Shown one piece after another: positions 35,522 to 43,465 of a stretch of DNA of 49,189 bases. How positions within the stretch are numbered: position 1 is the stretch's first letter; each line of letters opens with the position of its first letter. The notes below the pieces were generated by a model. It searched no databases. It was not told where the DNA came from and saw only the letters and a list, made by a program, of their open reading frames with translations. The DNA is from Streptomyces zinciresistens K42 (GTDB lineage Bacteria; Actinomycetota; Actinomycetes; Streptomycetales; Streptomycetaceae): the NCBI RefSeq assembly GCF_000225525.1, contig NZ_AGBF01000037.1:1-49189 (forward strand). Direction: 5' to 3'. The position numbers were made by a program, and so were the translations under genes.

Positions 35522-35597
35522 GTCGCTCGCTGTCCGGCGGTGGACACGGGTGCTTTCTGCACAAACGCCGCGGGCTGAACCCACGGCGCTGAGCGAC
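35522..35597 (-). promoter_or_regulatory. Structured leader (four-way junction) before the SLT-domain gene
   Basis: Read on the minus strand, GTCGCTC (35597-35591) pairs with GAGCGAC (35528-35522) to close three hairpins: GCCGTGGG-TTCAG-CCCGCGGC style (one G.U), GTGC-AGAAA-GCAC, and TGTCC-ACCGCC-GGACA. All four helices are intact in 76 nt, ending 31 nt before the ATG. The layout suggests a cis-acting RNA. I do not see the conserved core of the ydaO (c-di-AMP) riboswitch that controls some Streptomyces wall hydrolases. Confidence 0.5.
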
Positions 35598-35790
35598 GAG
35601 AGCAATTCTTAGCGGCCGCAAAATCGCTAGGCAAAGGTGTGACGTACGATCCCGGGTAGTGGAGCCAGGAAGGGCAAAATAGGACAGACAGGACTGTCTG
35701 TGCCGCTCAAAAGGGACGTCCCTACCTACTACGGACTTTCGTACGTGACCTGCACCCTATGTGCGGGCTCACATCGGCACCCCGCCCGTC

Positions 35791-35991
35791 TCACCAGCAG
35801 TTGCTGCCGCAATGCTCTGGGTGAGGGTTGTCCGACCTCAGCAGGAGATGCACGTCGGCGCACTCGTGCCACAGGTGGAGACCGCGCGGTGCCGCCTCGT
35901 AGCCGCGGTCGACCGCCGGCCCCGCCACCGCCTCCGGCATCCGCGGATGCGAGGTCCCCGGCTCGTGCAGCCCGGTCAGCAGGCCGTCCAC
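35791..35991 (-). CDS. Small hypothetical protein ending HCGSNCW
   Basis: The C-terminal 60 residues look genuinely coding: about nine in ten codons end in G or C, and the sequence is protein-like (GTSHPRMPEAVAGPAVDRG, GLHLWHECADVHLLLRSDN, PEHCGSNCW). Three Cys and several His near the end could bind metal. The start is unclear: GTG 35991, GTG 36036 or ATG 36168 are possible, and the extra residues of the longer forms look like noncoding Gly/Arg. No family recognised. It is divergent from the sensor kinase gene; 35992-36285 holds no other gene I can support. Confidence 0.45.
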   Translation of the reverse strand: MDGLLTGLHEPGTSHPRMPEAVAGPAVDRGYEAAPRGLHLWHECADVHLLLRSDNPHPEHCGSNCW

Positions 35992-36285
35992 CCCTCCCGC
36001 ACCCCCCGCCGCGGGGTGACGACGAGATCCGTCCACCCCGCCCGCTGCCTCGCCCCGGCCGCCCGCGGCCCCCTCCTGTCGGTCTACGGCCCTGTCCCGG
36101 GACCCGCAGCCCCCACCCGTAGGTCCGCGGCCCCCGCCCCGCCCACCCCGGCCGTCCGCGCCCACCACGGCCGCTCACCCCGCGCGTCTGCCGACTCCTC
36201 CAGCGGCAGCCGCAGCCCGCCCGGCCGCCGCACCGCTGTCCCCGCGGGTCCGCCCGCACGCGCGCGTGGCCTTTCGCAGCGCACC

Positions 36286-36345
36286 GGGGGACGGGGGACC
36301 GGGGGACGGGGGACGGGGGGACGGGGGGACGGGGGGACGGGAGAC
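36286..36345. repeat. Eight tandem copies of a GGGGGAC-type unit
   Basis: Units of 7-8 bp (GGGGGAC, GGGGGACC, GGGGGGAC, last one GGGAGAC) run continuously and stop 74 bp before the sensor kinase ATG. The strand is almost free of T, so long G-tracts could form quadruplexes. Confidence 0.9.
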
Positions 36346-36419
36346 CTACGTCCCGCGACCCAGAGGGGGCCGACCGCGGTCCGATCCCGGCTGTCGGACC
36401 CCGCCGGTACCGTGAGGAC

Positions 36420-37565
36420 ATGAGTCAAGGCCCCCGGTCCGGCCTCGCCGCGGTGAGCGCCGCGCTGCTGGCCATGAGCAGGCCCCTGGAGGTGCGCGAC
36501 GTCCTCAAGACGATCGTCGCCTCGGCCCGCGAGCTGCTCGGCGCGCGGTACGCCGCGCTCGGCGTCCCCGACGACCACGGCGGCTTCGCCCAGTTCGTCG
36601 TCGACGGCGTCAGCGACGAGCAGTGGAAGGCCATCGGGCCCCTGCCCCGCCAGCACGGCATCCTCGCGGCGATGCTCCGGGAGGCCGAGGTCCAGCGCCT
36701 CGCCGACGTCCGCAAGGACCCCCGCTTCGAGGGCTGGCCGTCCGCGCACCCCGACATGTCCGACTTCCTGGGCCTGCCCATCCGCGACGGCGACGAGGTC
36801 ATCGGCGCCCTCTTCCTCGCCGAGAAGAACTGCCGCAAGCCCGACGGCGGCTGCGGCTTCACCGCCGACGACGAGGAACTGCTCTCCATCCTCGCCCAGC
36901 ACGCCGCGATCGCCCTCACCAACGCCCGCCTCTACGAGCGCAGCCGCGAGCTGACCATCGCCGAGGAGCGCTCACGGCTCGCCCACGAACTGCACGACGC
37001 GGTCAGCCAGAAGCTGTTCTCGCTGCGTCTGACCGCCCAGGCCGCCACCGCTCTGGTCGACCGCGACCCCGCCCGCGCCAAGGGCGAGCTCCAGCAGGTC
37101 GCCGCGCTCGCCGCCGAGGCCGCCGACGAACTGCGTGCCGCGGTCGTCGAACTGCGGCCCGCGGCCCTCGACGAGGACGGCCTCGTCGCCACCCTGCGCA
37201 CCCAGATCCAGGTCCTGGACCGCGCCCACTCCGCGCGCGTGACGTTCGCCGGCCGCGGGGTGAAGGCCCTGCCCGCCGCCCAGGAGGAGGCGCTGCTCCG
37301 CGTCGCCCAGGAGGCACTGCACAACGCCCTGCGGCACTCCGGGGGAGACCACGTCGACGTCACCCTGGACCGGCGCGGCACCGGCGCCGTCCTGCGGATC
37401 ACGGACGACGGCGGCGGCTTCGACCCCCGAGGGGTGCGCCGGGCCGGGCGCCATCTGGGCCTGGTCTCCATGCGGGACCGCGCGAACGGCGTCGGCGGCA
37501 CGCTGACCGTGGAATCGGAGCCCGGCAAGGGCACCGTGATCGAGATGGAGGTCCCTGGTGGCTGA
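36420..37565 (+). CDS. GAF-domain sensor histidine kinase (HisKA_3 type)
   Basis: A 381-residue cytoplasmic kinase. The GAF domain spans about 20-170 (ARELLGARYAALGV; DFLGLPIRDGDEVIGALFLAEK). The phosphoacceptor helix reads ERSRLAHELHDAVSQKLFSL, His near residue 190. The HATPase domain shows EALHNALRHS (N box) and ITDDGGGFDP (G box). The loop KNCRKPDGGCGFT contains two Cys that might be redox- or metal-sensitive. It overlaps the response regulator gene by 8 bp, forming a NarL/DesK-type pair. Confidence 0.92.
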   Translation: MSQGPRSGLAAVSAALLAMSRPLEVRDVLKTIVASARELLGARYAALGVPDDHGGFAQFVVDGVSDEQWKAIGPLPRQHGILAAMLREAEVQRLADVRKDPRFEGWPSAHPDMSDFLGLPIRDGDEVIGALFLAEKNCRKPDGGCGFTADDEELLSILAQHAAIALTNARLYERSRELTIAEERSRLAHELHDAVSQKLFSLRLTAQAATALVDRDPARAKGELQQVAALAAEAADELRAAVVELRPAALDEDGLVATLRTQIQVLDRAHSARVTFAGRGVKALPAAQEEALLRVAQEALHNALRHSGGDHVDVTLDRRGTGAVLRITDDGGGFDPRGVRRAGRHLGLVSMRDRANGVGGTLTVESEPGKGTVIEMEVPGG

Positions 37566-38199
37566 CGCAATCAAGGTGCTGCTCGTCGACGACCACCAGG
37601 TCGTCCGCCGCGGCCTGCGCACGTTCCTGGAGATCCAGGACGACATCGAGGTCGTGGGCGAGGCCGCCGACGGCGCCGAGGGCGTGGCCCGCGCGGAGGA
37701 ACTGCGCCCGGACGTCGTGCTGATGGACGTCAAGATGCCGGGCATGGACGGCGTCGACGCCCTGCGCGGGCTCCGCGAGCTGGACAACCCCGCGCGCGTG
37801 CTGATCGTCACCAGCTTCACCGAGCAGCGCACGGTGATCCCGGCCCTGCGCGCGGGCGCCGCCGGTTACGTCTACAAGGACGTCGACCCCGACGCCCTGG
37901 CCGGCGCCATCCGCTCGGTGCACGCCGGGCACATCCTGCTGCAGCCCGAGGTCGCCGGCGCCCTGCTGTCCCAGGAGGAGGCCAACTCCGGTCAGGGGCG
38001 GGCGGGTTCCCTCACGGAGCGGGAGCGCGAGGTGCTCGGCCTGATCGCGGACGGCCGTTCGAACCGCGAGATCGCCAGAGCGCTGGTCCTGTCGGAGAAG
38101 ACCGTCAAGACGCACGTCTCGAACATCCTGATGAAGCTCGACCTCGCGGACCGCACCCAGGCCGCCCTGTGGGCCGTACGCCACGGTGTGACCGGCTGA
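37558..38199 (+). CDS. LuxR/NarL family response regulator
   Basis: A 213-residue protein. The receiver domain (1-125) has VDDHQVVRRGL, the phosphoacceptor in VVLMDVKMPGMDGVDAL, Thr/Ser in LIVTSFTEQ and Lys in YVYKDVD. The LuxR HTH (about 150-210) reads LTEREREVLGLIADGRSNR and LSEKTVKTHVSNILMKL. It is the cognate partner of the GAF kinase encoded just before. The next gene, chpE, lies 168 bp downstream on the same strand and is a possible but unproven target. Confidence 0.93.
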   Translation: MADAIKVLLVDDHQVVRRGLRTFLEIQDDIEVVGEAADGAEGVARAEELRPDVVLMDVKMPGMDGVDALRGLRELDNPARVLIVTSFTEQRTVIPALRAGAAGYVYKDVDPDALAGAIRSVHAGHILLQPEVAGALLSQEEANSGQGRAGSLTEREREVLGLIADGRSNREIARALVLSEKTVKTHVSNILMKLDLADRTQAALWAVRHGVTG

Positions 38200-38367
38200 A
38201 ACGCTCTGCGCAGGGTGTGACGGACGGCAAGGCGGAAGGTTCCGCTCCGGGCTGAGATTCATACCGTCGTGGGAATGTCCCCCCAACGGCGCACCCTTCG
38301 TGGATCTCCGCCGTTCTCCAGTGCGTGCTGCGGCGACTGCCGCGGCAATCGCAAGGAGGGCTCAGAA

Positions 38368-38613
38368 GTGAAGAACCTGAAGAAGGCAGCGGCCGTGACG
38401 ATGGTGGCGGGTGGCCTGCTGGCCGCCGGCACCGGAATGGCCTCCGCCACCGACGGCGCGAAGGCCGCCGGCAAGGCCGTGGGCTCCCCGGGCGTCGTCT
38501 CGGGCAACCTCGTCCAGGCCCCGATCCACATCCCGGCCAACGTCTCGGGCAACAGCGTGAACGTCATCGGTGTCCTGAACCCGGCCTTCGGCAACCTGGC
38601 CTTCAACAAGTGA
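38368..38613 (+). CDS. chpE: Short chaplin without cysteines (ChpE type)
   Basis: An 81-residue preprotein from GTG 38368 with AAGGAGGG upstream. The signal peptide is KNLKKAAAVTMVAGGLLAAG...ASA, then a chaplin domain: GSPGVVSGNLVQAPIHIPAN and VSGNSVNVIGVLNPAFGN. It lacks the two Cys present in most chaplins, which is characteristic of ChpE of Streptomyces coelicolor (SCO1800, from memory). Chaplins assemble into amyloid-like films on aerial hyphae and spores. A terminator follows. Confidence 0.92.
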   Translation: MKNLKKAAAVTMVAGGLLAAGTGMASATDGAKAAGKAVGSPGVVSGNLVQAPIHIPANVSGNSVNVIGVLNPAFGNLAFNK

Positions 38614-38639
38614 CGCCAGGCCGAACCAGGCAGTGACCC

Positions 38640-38668
38640 CCGGCCTCCCGGCACTCCCGGGAGGCCGG
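38640..38668. terminator. Terminator after chpE
   Basis: CCGGCCTCCCGG, loop CACTC, CCGGGAGGCCGG: a perfect 12-bp stem, 27 bp after the stop. Confidence 0.85.
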
Positions 38669-38724
38669 ATCGCGTCCGCCACCAGCAGCACGCCTCCTCG
38701 ACGCCGAGGACGCACGCCCTACGC

Positions 38725-39513
38725 TCAACGCACCCCGCGCTCCCGCTCCTCCACGACCGAGTTGTACGCCGCGACCTGCGCCCGCCGCGCCACCCGCTCC
38801 ACCGGCCGCAGGGCTTCCGCCCGTGCCCCCATCTCGGCGGAGCTGACCGCACCCCCGTGCCCGTTCCCGGAAGCCAGCGACACCAGCAGACCCACCCGCC
38901 GCGCCAGCTCCAGCACCCGTACCGCCCGCGGCGGATATCCCGGCGCGAGCACCTCCCGCCGCGGCTCCGCCCGCGCCCGGTAGGCGTCGATGGCCGCCTC
39001 GGCGGCCGGCCCCGACCCGGCGACGTCCAGCCGCGACAGCAACGCGGTGGCGTCCCGCAGCGCCTCCGCCAGCTCCCGCTCCGCCTCGCCCAGCGACGGC
39101 ACATCCGCGGGCGGCGCCTCCCGCACGGGCAGCACCCGCCAGACGACCTCGACATGCACGTCACCGTCGGGCCCGGCCTCGTACACCTCCGGCACCAGCC
39201 CGATCGCCGCGCCGTGGCAGATCACCGCCTCCCCGGCGTCCATCGCCCGCGCGTTGAACTCCGGCGGCCCGCTCAGCCCCAGCGGATGCCCCGGCGCGGG
39301 CAGTGCGACCAGCATCCCGCGCACGCCCAGCACCCGCAGCCGCCCCAGCGCCAGGGTGAGCCCGACGGGCGCCGTCTCACCCGGCAGGTCCTCCACCCGG
39401 TGCGTCGCGTCACCCCCGACGATCTCCAGCACGGCGTCATCCGGTGCCGCAAGTCCGGCCAAAAGGGCATTTCCCCAAGCGGCGAGGCGTCCTGAGCGTG
39501 GTTCCGAGAGCAT
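38725..39513 (-). CDS. Conserved Streptomyces hypothetical protein
   Basis: A 262-residue soluble protein, MLSEPRSGRLAAWGNALLAG at the start. The N-terminal half is rich in beta strands (DAVLEIVGGDATHRVED; LGRLRVLGVRGMLVALPAPG), the C-terminal half helical (EAERELAEALRDATALLSRL). I recognise it as a protein commonly found next to chpE in Streptomyces, without a known function. No catalytic motif or membrane segment is visible. It is convergent with chpE and divergent from the ABC ATPase gene. Confidence 0.75.
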   Translation of the reverse strand: MLSEPRSGRLAAWGNALLAGLAAPDDAVLEIVGGDATHRVEDLPGETAPVGLTLALGRLRVLGVRGMLVALPAPGHPLGLSGPPEFNARAMDAGEAVICHGAAIGLVPEVYEAGPDGDVHVEVVWRVLPVREAPPADVPSLGEAERELAEALRDATALLSRLDVAGSGPAAEAAIDAYRARAEPRREVLAPGYPPRAVRVLELARRVGLLVSLASGNGHGGAVSSAEMGARAEALRPVERVARRAQVAAYNSVVEERERGVR

Positions 39514-39650
39514 GCCACCACCCTAAGGACCGGACCGATGGAATGAAGGGCCGGACCGGTGGCGTAGATTTCGTAGAGGGCTGCGCCCACAGGCGCACGC
39601 GATCACACGAGACGCCGAGACCGGTCACAGCAAGGGGAGACAACGCGCTC

Positions 39651-40448
39651 ATGAGCGATGTTCTGGAGCTTCAGGACGTATCCGTGGTCCGTGGGGGCCG
39701 GGCTCTGGTGGACCAGGTCTCCTGGTCGGTCAAGGAGGGCGAGCGCTGGGTCATCCTCGGCCCGAACGGCGCCGGCAAGACCACCCTCCTGAACGTCGCC
39801 TCCAGCTACCTCTACCCGAGCAAGGGCACCGCCACCATCCTCGGCGAGACCCTCGGCACCCCCGGCACCGACGTCTTCGAGCTGCGCCCCCGCATCGGCG
39901 TGGCCGGCATCGCCATGACCGAGAAGCTGCCCAAGCGCCAGAGCGTCCTGCAGACCGTGCTCACCGCCGCCTACGGCATGACCGCCACCTGGAACGAGGA
40001 CTACGAGGAGATCGACCGCCAGCGGGCCCTCGCCTTCCTCGACCGCCTCGGCATGACCGAGTACGCCGACCGGACCTTCGGCACCCTCTCCGAGGGCGAG
40101 CGCAAGCGCACCCTCATCGCCCGCGCCCTGATGGCCGACCCCGAGCTCCTCCTCCTCGACGAGCCCGCCGCCGGCCTCGACCTCGGCGGCCGCGAGGACC
40201 TCGTCCGCCGCCTCGGCCGGCTCGCCCGCGACCCGATCGCCCCCTCGATGCTCATGGTCACCCACCACGTCGAGGAGATCCCCCCGGGCTTCACGCACGT
40301 GCTCATGATCCGCCAGGGCAAGGTCCTCGCGGCCGGCCCCGTGGAACTCGAACTCACCTCCCGCAACCTCTCCCTGTGCTTCGGCCTCCCGCTCGTCGTC
40401 GAGCAGGTCGGCGACCGCTGGACCGCCCAGGGCCTCCCGCTGTCCTGA
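39651..40448 (+). CDS. ABC transporter ATP-binding protein
   Basis: A 265-residue ATPase. Walker A is LGPNGAGKTTLLN, the Q-loop region is variant (AGIAMTEKLPKRQSVLQTVL), the signature reads LSEGERKRTLIARAL (E for the second G), Walker B is LLLLDEPAAGLDLGG, and the switch His is in VTHHVEEI. No permease gene is adjacent, so its partner is elsewhere or it acts alone like the ModF/YnjD-type ATPases it resembles. CAAGGGGAGA precedes ATG 39651. Confidence 0.9.
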   Translation: MSDVLELQDVSVVRGGRALVDQVSWSVKEGERWVILGPNGAGKTTLLNVASSYLYPSKGTATILGETLGTPGTDVFELRPRIGVAGIAMTEKLPKRQSVLQTVLTAAYGMTATWNEDYEEIDRQRALAFLDRLGMTEYADRTFGTLSEGERKRTLIARALMADPELLLLDEPAAGLDLGGREDLVRRLGRLARDPIAPSMLMVTHHVEEIPPGFTHVLMIRQGKVLAAGPVELELTSRNLSLCFGLPLVVEQVGDRWTAQGLPLS

Positions 40449-40543
40449 CCGCCGCCCGCGGACGTGGGATTCCCGGCCGGGAACACCGTTCCCCACCCCC
40501 TGCGCCCTGTCGGTGACAGGGTCCGCGGACCTACCATGACCAT

Positions 40544-40975
40544 GTGGAAATCGACGCGTGGGTTTGGTGGTTGATCGGCGCGACAGCGCTCGGCATCGCA
40601 CTCGTGGTCACCGCGATGCCCGAACTCGGCATGCTGGCGGTGGGCGCGATCGCCGCCGCCCTGGTGGCAGGCGCCTTCGGCGGCGACGCCGTCGTCCAGG
40701 TCGTCTCCTTCGTCGTCGTCTCGACCGCGCTCATCGCCGTCGTACGGCCCATCGCCAACCGGCATCGCTCCCAACGGCCCCAACACGCCACCGGGATCGA
40801 CGCGTTGAAGGGCAAGCAGGCGGTCGTCCTGGAGCGCGTCGACGCCTCGGGCGGCCGGATCAAGCTCGCCGGGGAAGTCTGGTCGGCACGCGCCCTCGAC
40901 CACGGCAGCACCTACGAAGCAGGCCAGGAAGTGGACGTCGTGGACATCGAGGGAGCCACGGCGATCGTGATGTGA
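40544..40975 (+). CDS. NfeD family membrane protein
   Basis: A 143-residue short-form NfeD. The N-terminus has three or four hydrophobic helices (WVWWLIGATALGIALVVTAM; ELGMLAVGAIAAALVAGAFG; VVQVVSFVVVSTALIAVV), then a C-terminal OB-fold (ALKGKQAVVLERVDASGGRI; GQEVDVVDIEGATAIVM). Such proteins partner with SPFH/stomatin proteins, which is what follows 132 bp later. GTG start at 40544. Confidence 0.9.
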   Translation: MEIDAWVWWLIGATALGIALVVTAMPELGMLAVGAIAAALVAGAFGGDAVVQVVSFVVVSTALIAVVRPIANRHRSQRPQHATGIDALKGKQAVVLERVDASGGRIKLAGEVWSARALDHGSTYEAGQEVDVVDIEGATAIVM

Positions 40976-41107
40976 CCTCGCACGACGTATCTGGCGCGAA
41001 CCCGCCGCGAGTCGGGCGACCGTCTGTCAGACTCGATCAGCAAGATCTTCAACAACCATGAGATCTGCCGAAGTTGCCGCAGCGGAGAAGGGACACGGGG
41101 AACGACG

Positions 41108-42064
41108 ATGGAACCGGTCATCATCGTCCTGATCATTCTGGTGGTGTTGGTCTTCATCGCCCTGATCAAGACGATTCAGGTCATCCCGCAGGCGAGCGCG
41201 TCCATCGTCGAGCGATTCGGCCGCTACACGCGGACGCTGAACGCCGGCCTCAACATCGTGGTCCCGTTCATCGACACCATCCGCAACCGCATCGACCTGC
41301 GTGAACAGGTCGTGCCTTTCCCACCGCAGCCGGTGATCACCCAGGACAACCTGGTCGTGAACATCGACACCGTCATCTACTACCAGGTGACCGACGCGCG
41401 CGCCGCCACCTACGAGGTCGCCAGCTACATCCAGGCGATCGAGCAGCTCACCGTCACCACGCTGCGCAACATCATCGGCGGCATGGACCTGGAGCGGACC
41501 CTGACCTCCCGCGAGGAGATCAACGCCGCCCTGCGCGGCGTCCTCGACGAGGCCACCGGCAAGTGGGGCATCCGCGTCAACCGCGTGGAACTGAAGGCGA
41601 TCGAGCCCCCGACCTCCATCCAGGACTCGATGGAGAAGCAGATGCGCGCCGACCGCGACAAGCGCGCGGCGATCCTCACCGCCGAGGGCACGCGCCAGGC
41701 CGCGATCCTCACCGCCGAGGGCGAGAAGCAGTCCCAGATCCTGCGCGCCGAGGGCGAGGCCAAGGCAGCGGCCCTGCGCGCCGAGGGCGAGGCGCAGGCG
41801 GTCCGTACGGTCTTCGAGGCCATCCACGCCGGCGACCCCGACCAGAAGCTTCTCTCCTACCAGTACCTCCAGATGCTGCCGAAGATCGCCGAGGGCGACG
41901 CCAACAAGCTCTGGATCGTCCCGAGCGAGATCGGCGACGCCCTCAAGGGCCTCTCCGGAGCGATGGGCAACCTGGGCGGCTTCGGCGGCGGTTCGGGCAA
42001 CGGGGGGTCCCCGGGCATCCCCAGCCAGGCGACCGAGCGCCGAGAGAAGCCGACGATCGACTGA
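41108..42064 (+). CDS. SPFH/stomatin family membrane protein
   Basis: A 318-residue protein. One N-terminal TM helix (VIIVLIILVVLVFIALI), the SPFH domain (QASASIVERFGRYTRTLNAG; REQVVPFPPQPVITQDN), then a long coiled coil with repeats ILTAEGxRQ/ILRAEGEAKAAALRAEGEAQAV, and a Gly-rich C-terminus. It forms oligomeric membrane scaffolds; with NfeD it makes a bacterial stomatin operon linked to membrane microdomains and protein quality control. Closed by a strong terminator. Confidence 0.93.
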   Translation: MEPVIIVLIILVVLVFIALIKTIQVIPQASASIVERFGRYTRTLNAGLNIVVPFIDTIRNRIDLREQVVPFPPQPVITQDNLVVNIDTVIYYQVTDARAATYEVASYIQAIEQLTVTTLRNIIGGMDLERTLTSREEINAALRGVLDEATGKWGIRVNRVELKAIEPPTSIQDSMEKQMRADRDKRAAILTAEGTRQAAILTAEGEKQSQILRAEGEAKAAALRAEGEAQAVRTVFEAIHAGDPDQKLLSYQYLQMLPKIAEGDANKLWIVPSEIGDALKGLSGAMGNLGGFGGGSGNGGSPGIPSQATERREKPTID

Positions 42065-42085
42065 CCCGCTCGCGCGGGACGACAA

Positions 42086-42117
42086 CGGGGCCCGCCTTCC
42101 CCGGAAGGCGGGCCCCG
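42086..42117. terminator. Strong terminator after SPFH gene
   Basis: CGGGGCCCGCCTTCC, 2-base gap CC, GGAAGGCGGGCCCCG: a perfect 15-bp stem between convergent genes. Confidence 0.88.
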
Positions 42118-42164
42118 GCCGTGTCAGAAGCGCGGGCAAGCGCGCAGACCCCGCGCCGCGCGGC

Positions 42165-42671
42165 TCAGGCCGCGTCGACGGCCAGCCAGTCCGGCAGCGC
42201 GGCGAACTCCTCGGCCCCCAGCGTCAGCAGCATCGCGTCCGCGGGCGTCGGCTCGAACGGCTTCCGCAGCAGCGGCATACCCGCCTGCTCCGGAGTCCGG
42301 TCCGCCTTGCGGTGATTGTCCTCCGCGCACGAGGCGACCGTATTCAGCCAGGTGTCCCGCCCGCCCCGCGACCGCGGCACCACGTGGTCCACCGTCGTGG
42401 CCCGCCGCCCGCAGTACGCGCACCGGTGCCTGTCCCGCACCAGAACACCCCGCCGCGACCACGGTGCTTGTCTTCGGAACGGCACCCGTACATATCTGCA
42501 CAGCCTGATCACCCGGGGCGCCGGTATGTCAACGGCGGCTCCGCGCATGCGCAGTTCGGGGTGGGACTGCTCCACAACGGCCTTGTCCTGGAGCACCAGG
42601 ACGACGGCTCGGTTCAACGTCACCGTCGACAGCGGCTCGAAGCTCGCGTTCAGCACCAGCGTGTCCCGCAT
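42165..42671 (-). CDS. HNH endonuclease family protein
   Basis: A 168-residue protein starting MRDTLVLNASFEPLSTVTLN from ATG 42671. The zinc-supported HNH core is CAYCGRRATTVDHVVPRSRGG, then TWLNTVASCAEDNHRKAD, giving the Cys pairs, catalytic His (DHV) and the final His. The N-terminal LNASFEPL segment typifies the actinobacterial single-copy HNH family, whose cellular role is unknown. It may cleave or nick DNA. Upstream codons in frame are not conserved. Confidence 0.9.
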   Translation of the reverse strand: MRDTLVLNASFEPLSTVTLNRAVVLVLQDKAVVEQSHPELRMRGAAVDIPAPRVIRLCRYVRVPFRRQAPWSRRGVLVRDRHRCAYCGRRATTVDHVVPRSRGGRDTWLNTVASCAEDNHRKADRTPEQAGMPLLRKPFEPTPADAMLLTLGAEEFAALPDWLAVDAA

Positions 42672-42764
42672 ACCAGCCCACCTCCCGTGTGCACCCGCCC
42701 ACCGCCGTGGCGGGCTGGGATCAACTCTGGCCGGGCACGCCGAGATGGACAACGAAATAAAAAA

Positions 42765-42802
42765 TGCCCGCCCCCGATCACTTCCATGACCAGAGGCGGG
42801 CA
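42765..42802 (-). terminator. Intrinsic terminator with U-run after the YbhB-like gene
   Basis: On the minus strand TGCCCGCC and GGCGGGCA form the stem, followed by TTTTTTATTTCG. A real U-tract is uncommon in such a GC-rich genome. Confidence 0.75.
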
Positions 42803-42817
42803 AACGTTCTATGAACG

Positions 42818-43357
42818 TCAGGCTTCGGCGGGAACCTCGTACTCACCGATCAGCTGCGCACGCGCGAGCGTGCGGTAGCGCAGATGGAAGCCGACGACGG
42901 CCGGACTGGCGTCCGCGTCCGGGCCCAGCTTCTCCTGGTCCACGGCGTACACCGTGAACACATACCGGTGCGGCCCGTCCCCGGGCGGCGGCGCGGCCCC
43001 GCCGAAGTCCTTCGACCCGTAGTCGTTGCGAGCCTGTACGGCCCCCGCGGGCAGCCCCTCGAACGTGCCGCTGCCCGCACCCGTCGGCAACGCGGTGACG
43101 GAGGCCGGGATGTCGAAGACCACCCAGTGCCAGAACCCGCTGCCCGTGGGAGCGTCCGGGTCGTAGCACGTCACGGCGAAGCTCCCGGTCCCGGCCGGGA
43201 AGCCCTCCCAGCTCAGCTGCGGCGAGGTGTTGCCCGCGGCCTGGACCTGAGCGTCCCCGAGGGTCCCGCCGGACTCGACGTCCTCGCTCGTGACCGTGAA
43301 GGACGGCACGGCAGGGTGGAAGTCGTGGGGCAGCGGGCGCCTCTTCAGCTCGGTCAC
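42818..43357 (-). CDS. YbhB/YbcL family Raf kinase inhibitor-like protein
   Basis: A 179-residue PEBP-fold protein. Family motifs: [28 protein letters not shown] (ligand-pocket DPDAP), [11 protein letters not shown] (HW), and [13 protein letters not shown] (GPHRY). These proteins bind anionic ligands; bacterial functions are unproven. The GTG at 43357 has a perfect AGGAGG site 7 nt before it. Monocistronic with the U-run terminator. Confidence 0.92.
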   Translation of the reverse strand: MTELKRRPLPHDFHPAVPSFTVTSEDVESGGTLGDAQVQAAGNTSPQLSWEGFPAGTGSFAVTCYDPDAPTGSGFWHWVVFDIPASVTALPTGAGSGTFEGLPAGAVQARNDYGSKDFGGAAPPPGDGPHRYVFTVYAVDQEKLGPDADASPAVVGFHLRYRTLARAQLIGEYEVPAEA

Positions 43358-43465
43358 TTCGATACCTCCTGATGGCACGGTGGAATCAGCGACTCCGAGC
43401 CTAGTGCCGCGGCGCGGCGAGAGAGCGCTCCGGGCGTCCCGACGGGGCGAACGCCACCTGCGGCG

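Noticed and set aside
35522..35597. tRNA gene or tRNA-like cloverleaf
   Set aside because: The length (76 nt) and four helices are suggestive, but arm lengths are 8, 4 and 5 bp, there is no TTCRANY T-loop, and no CCA or anticodon-like geometry.
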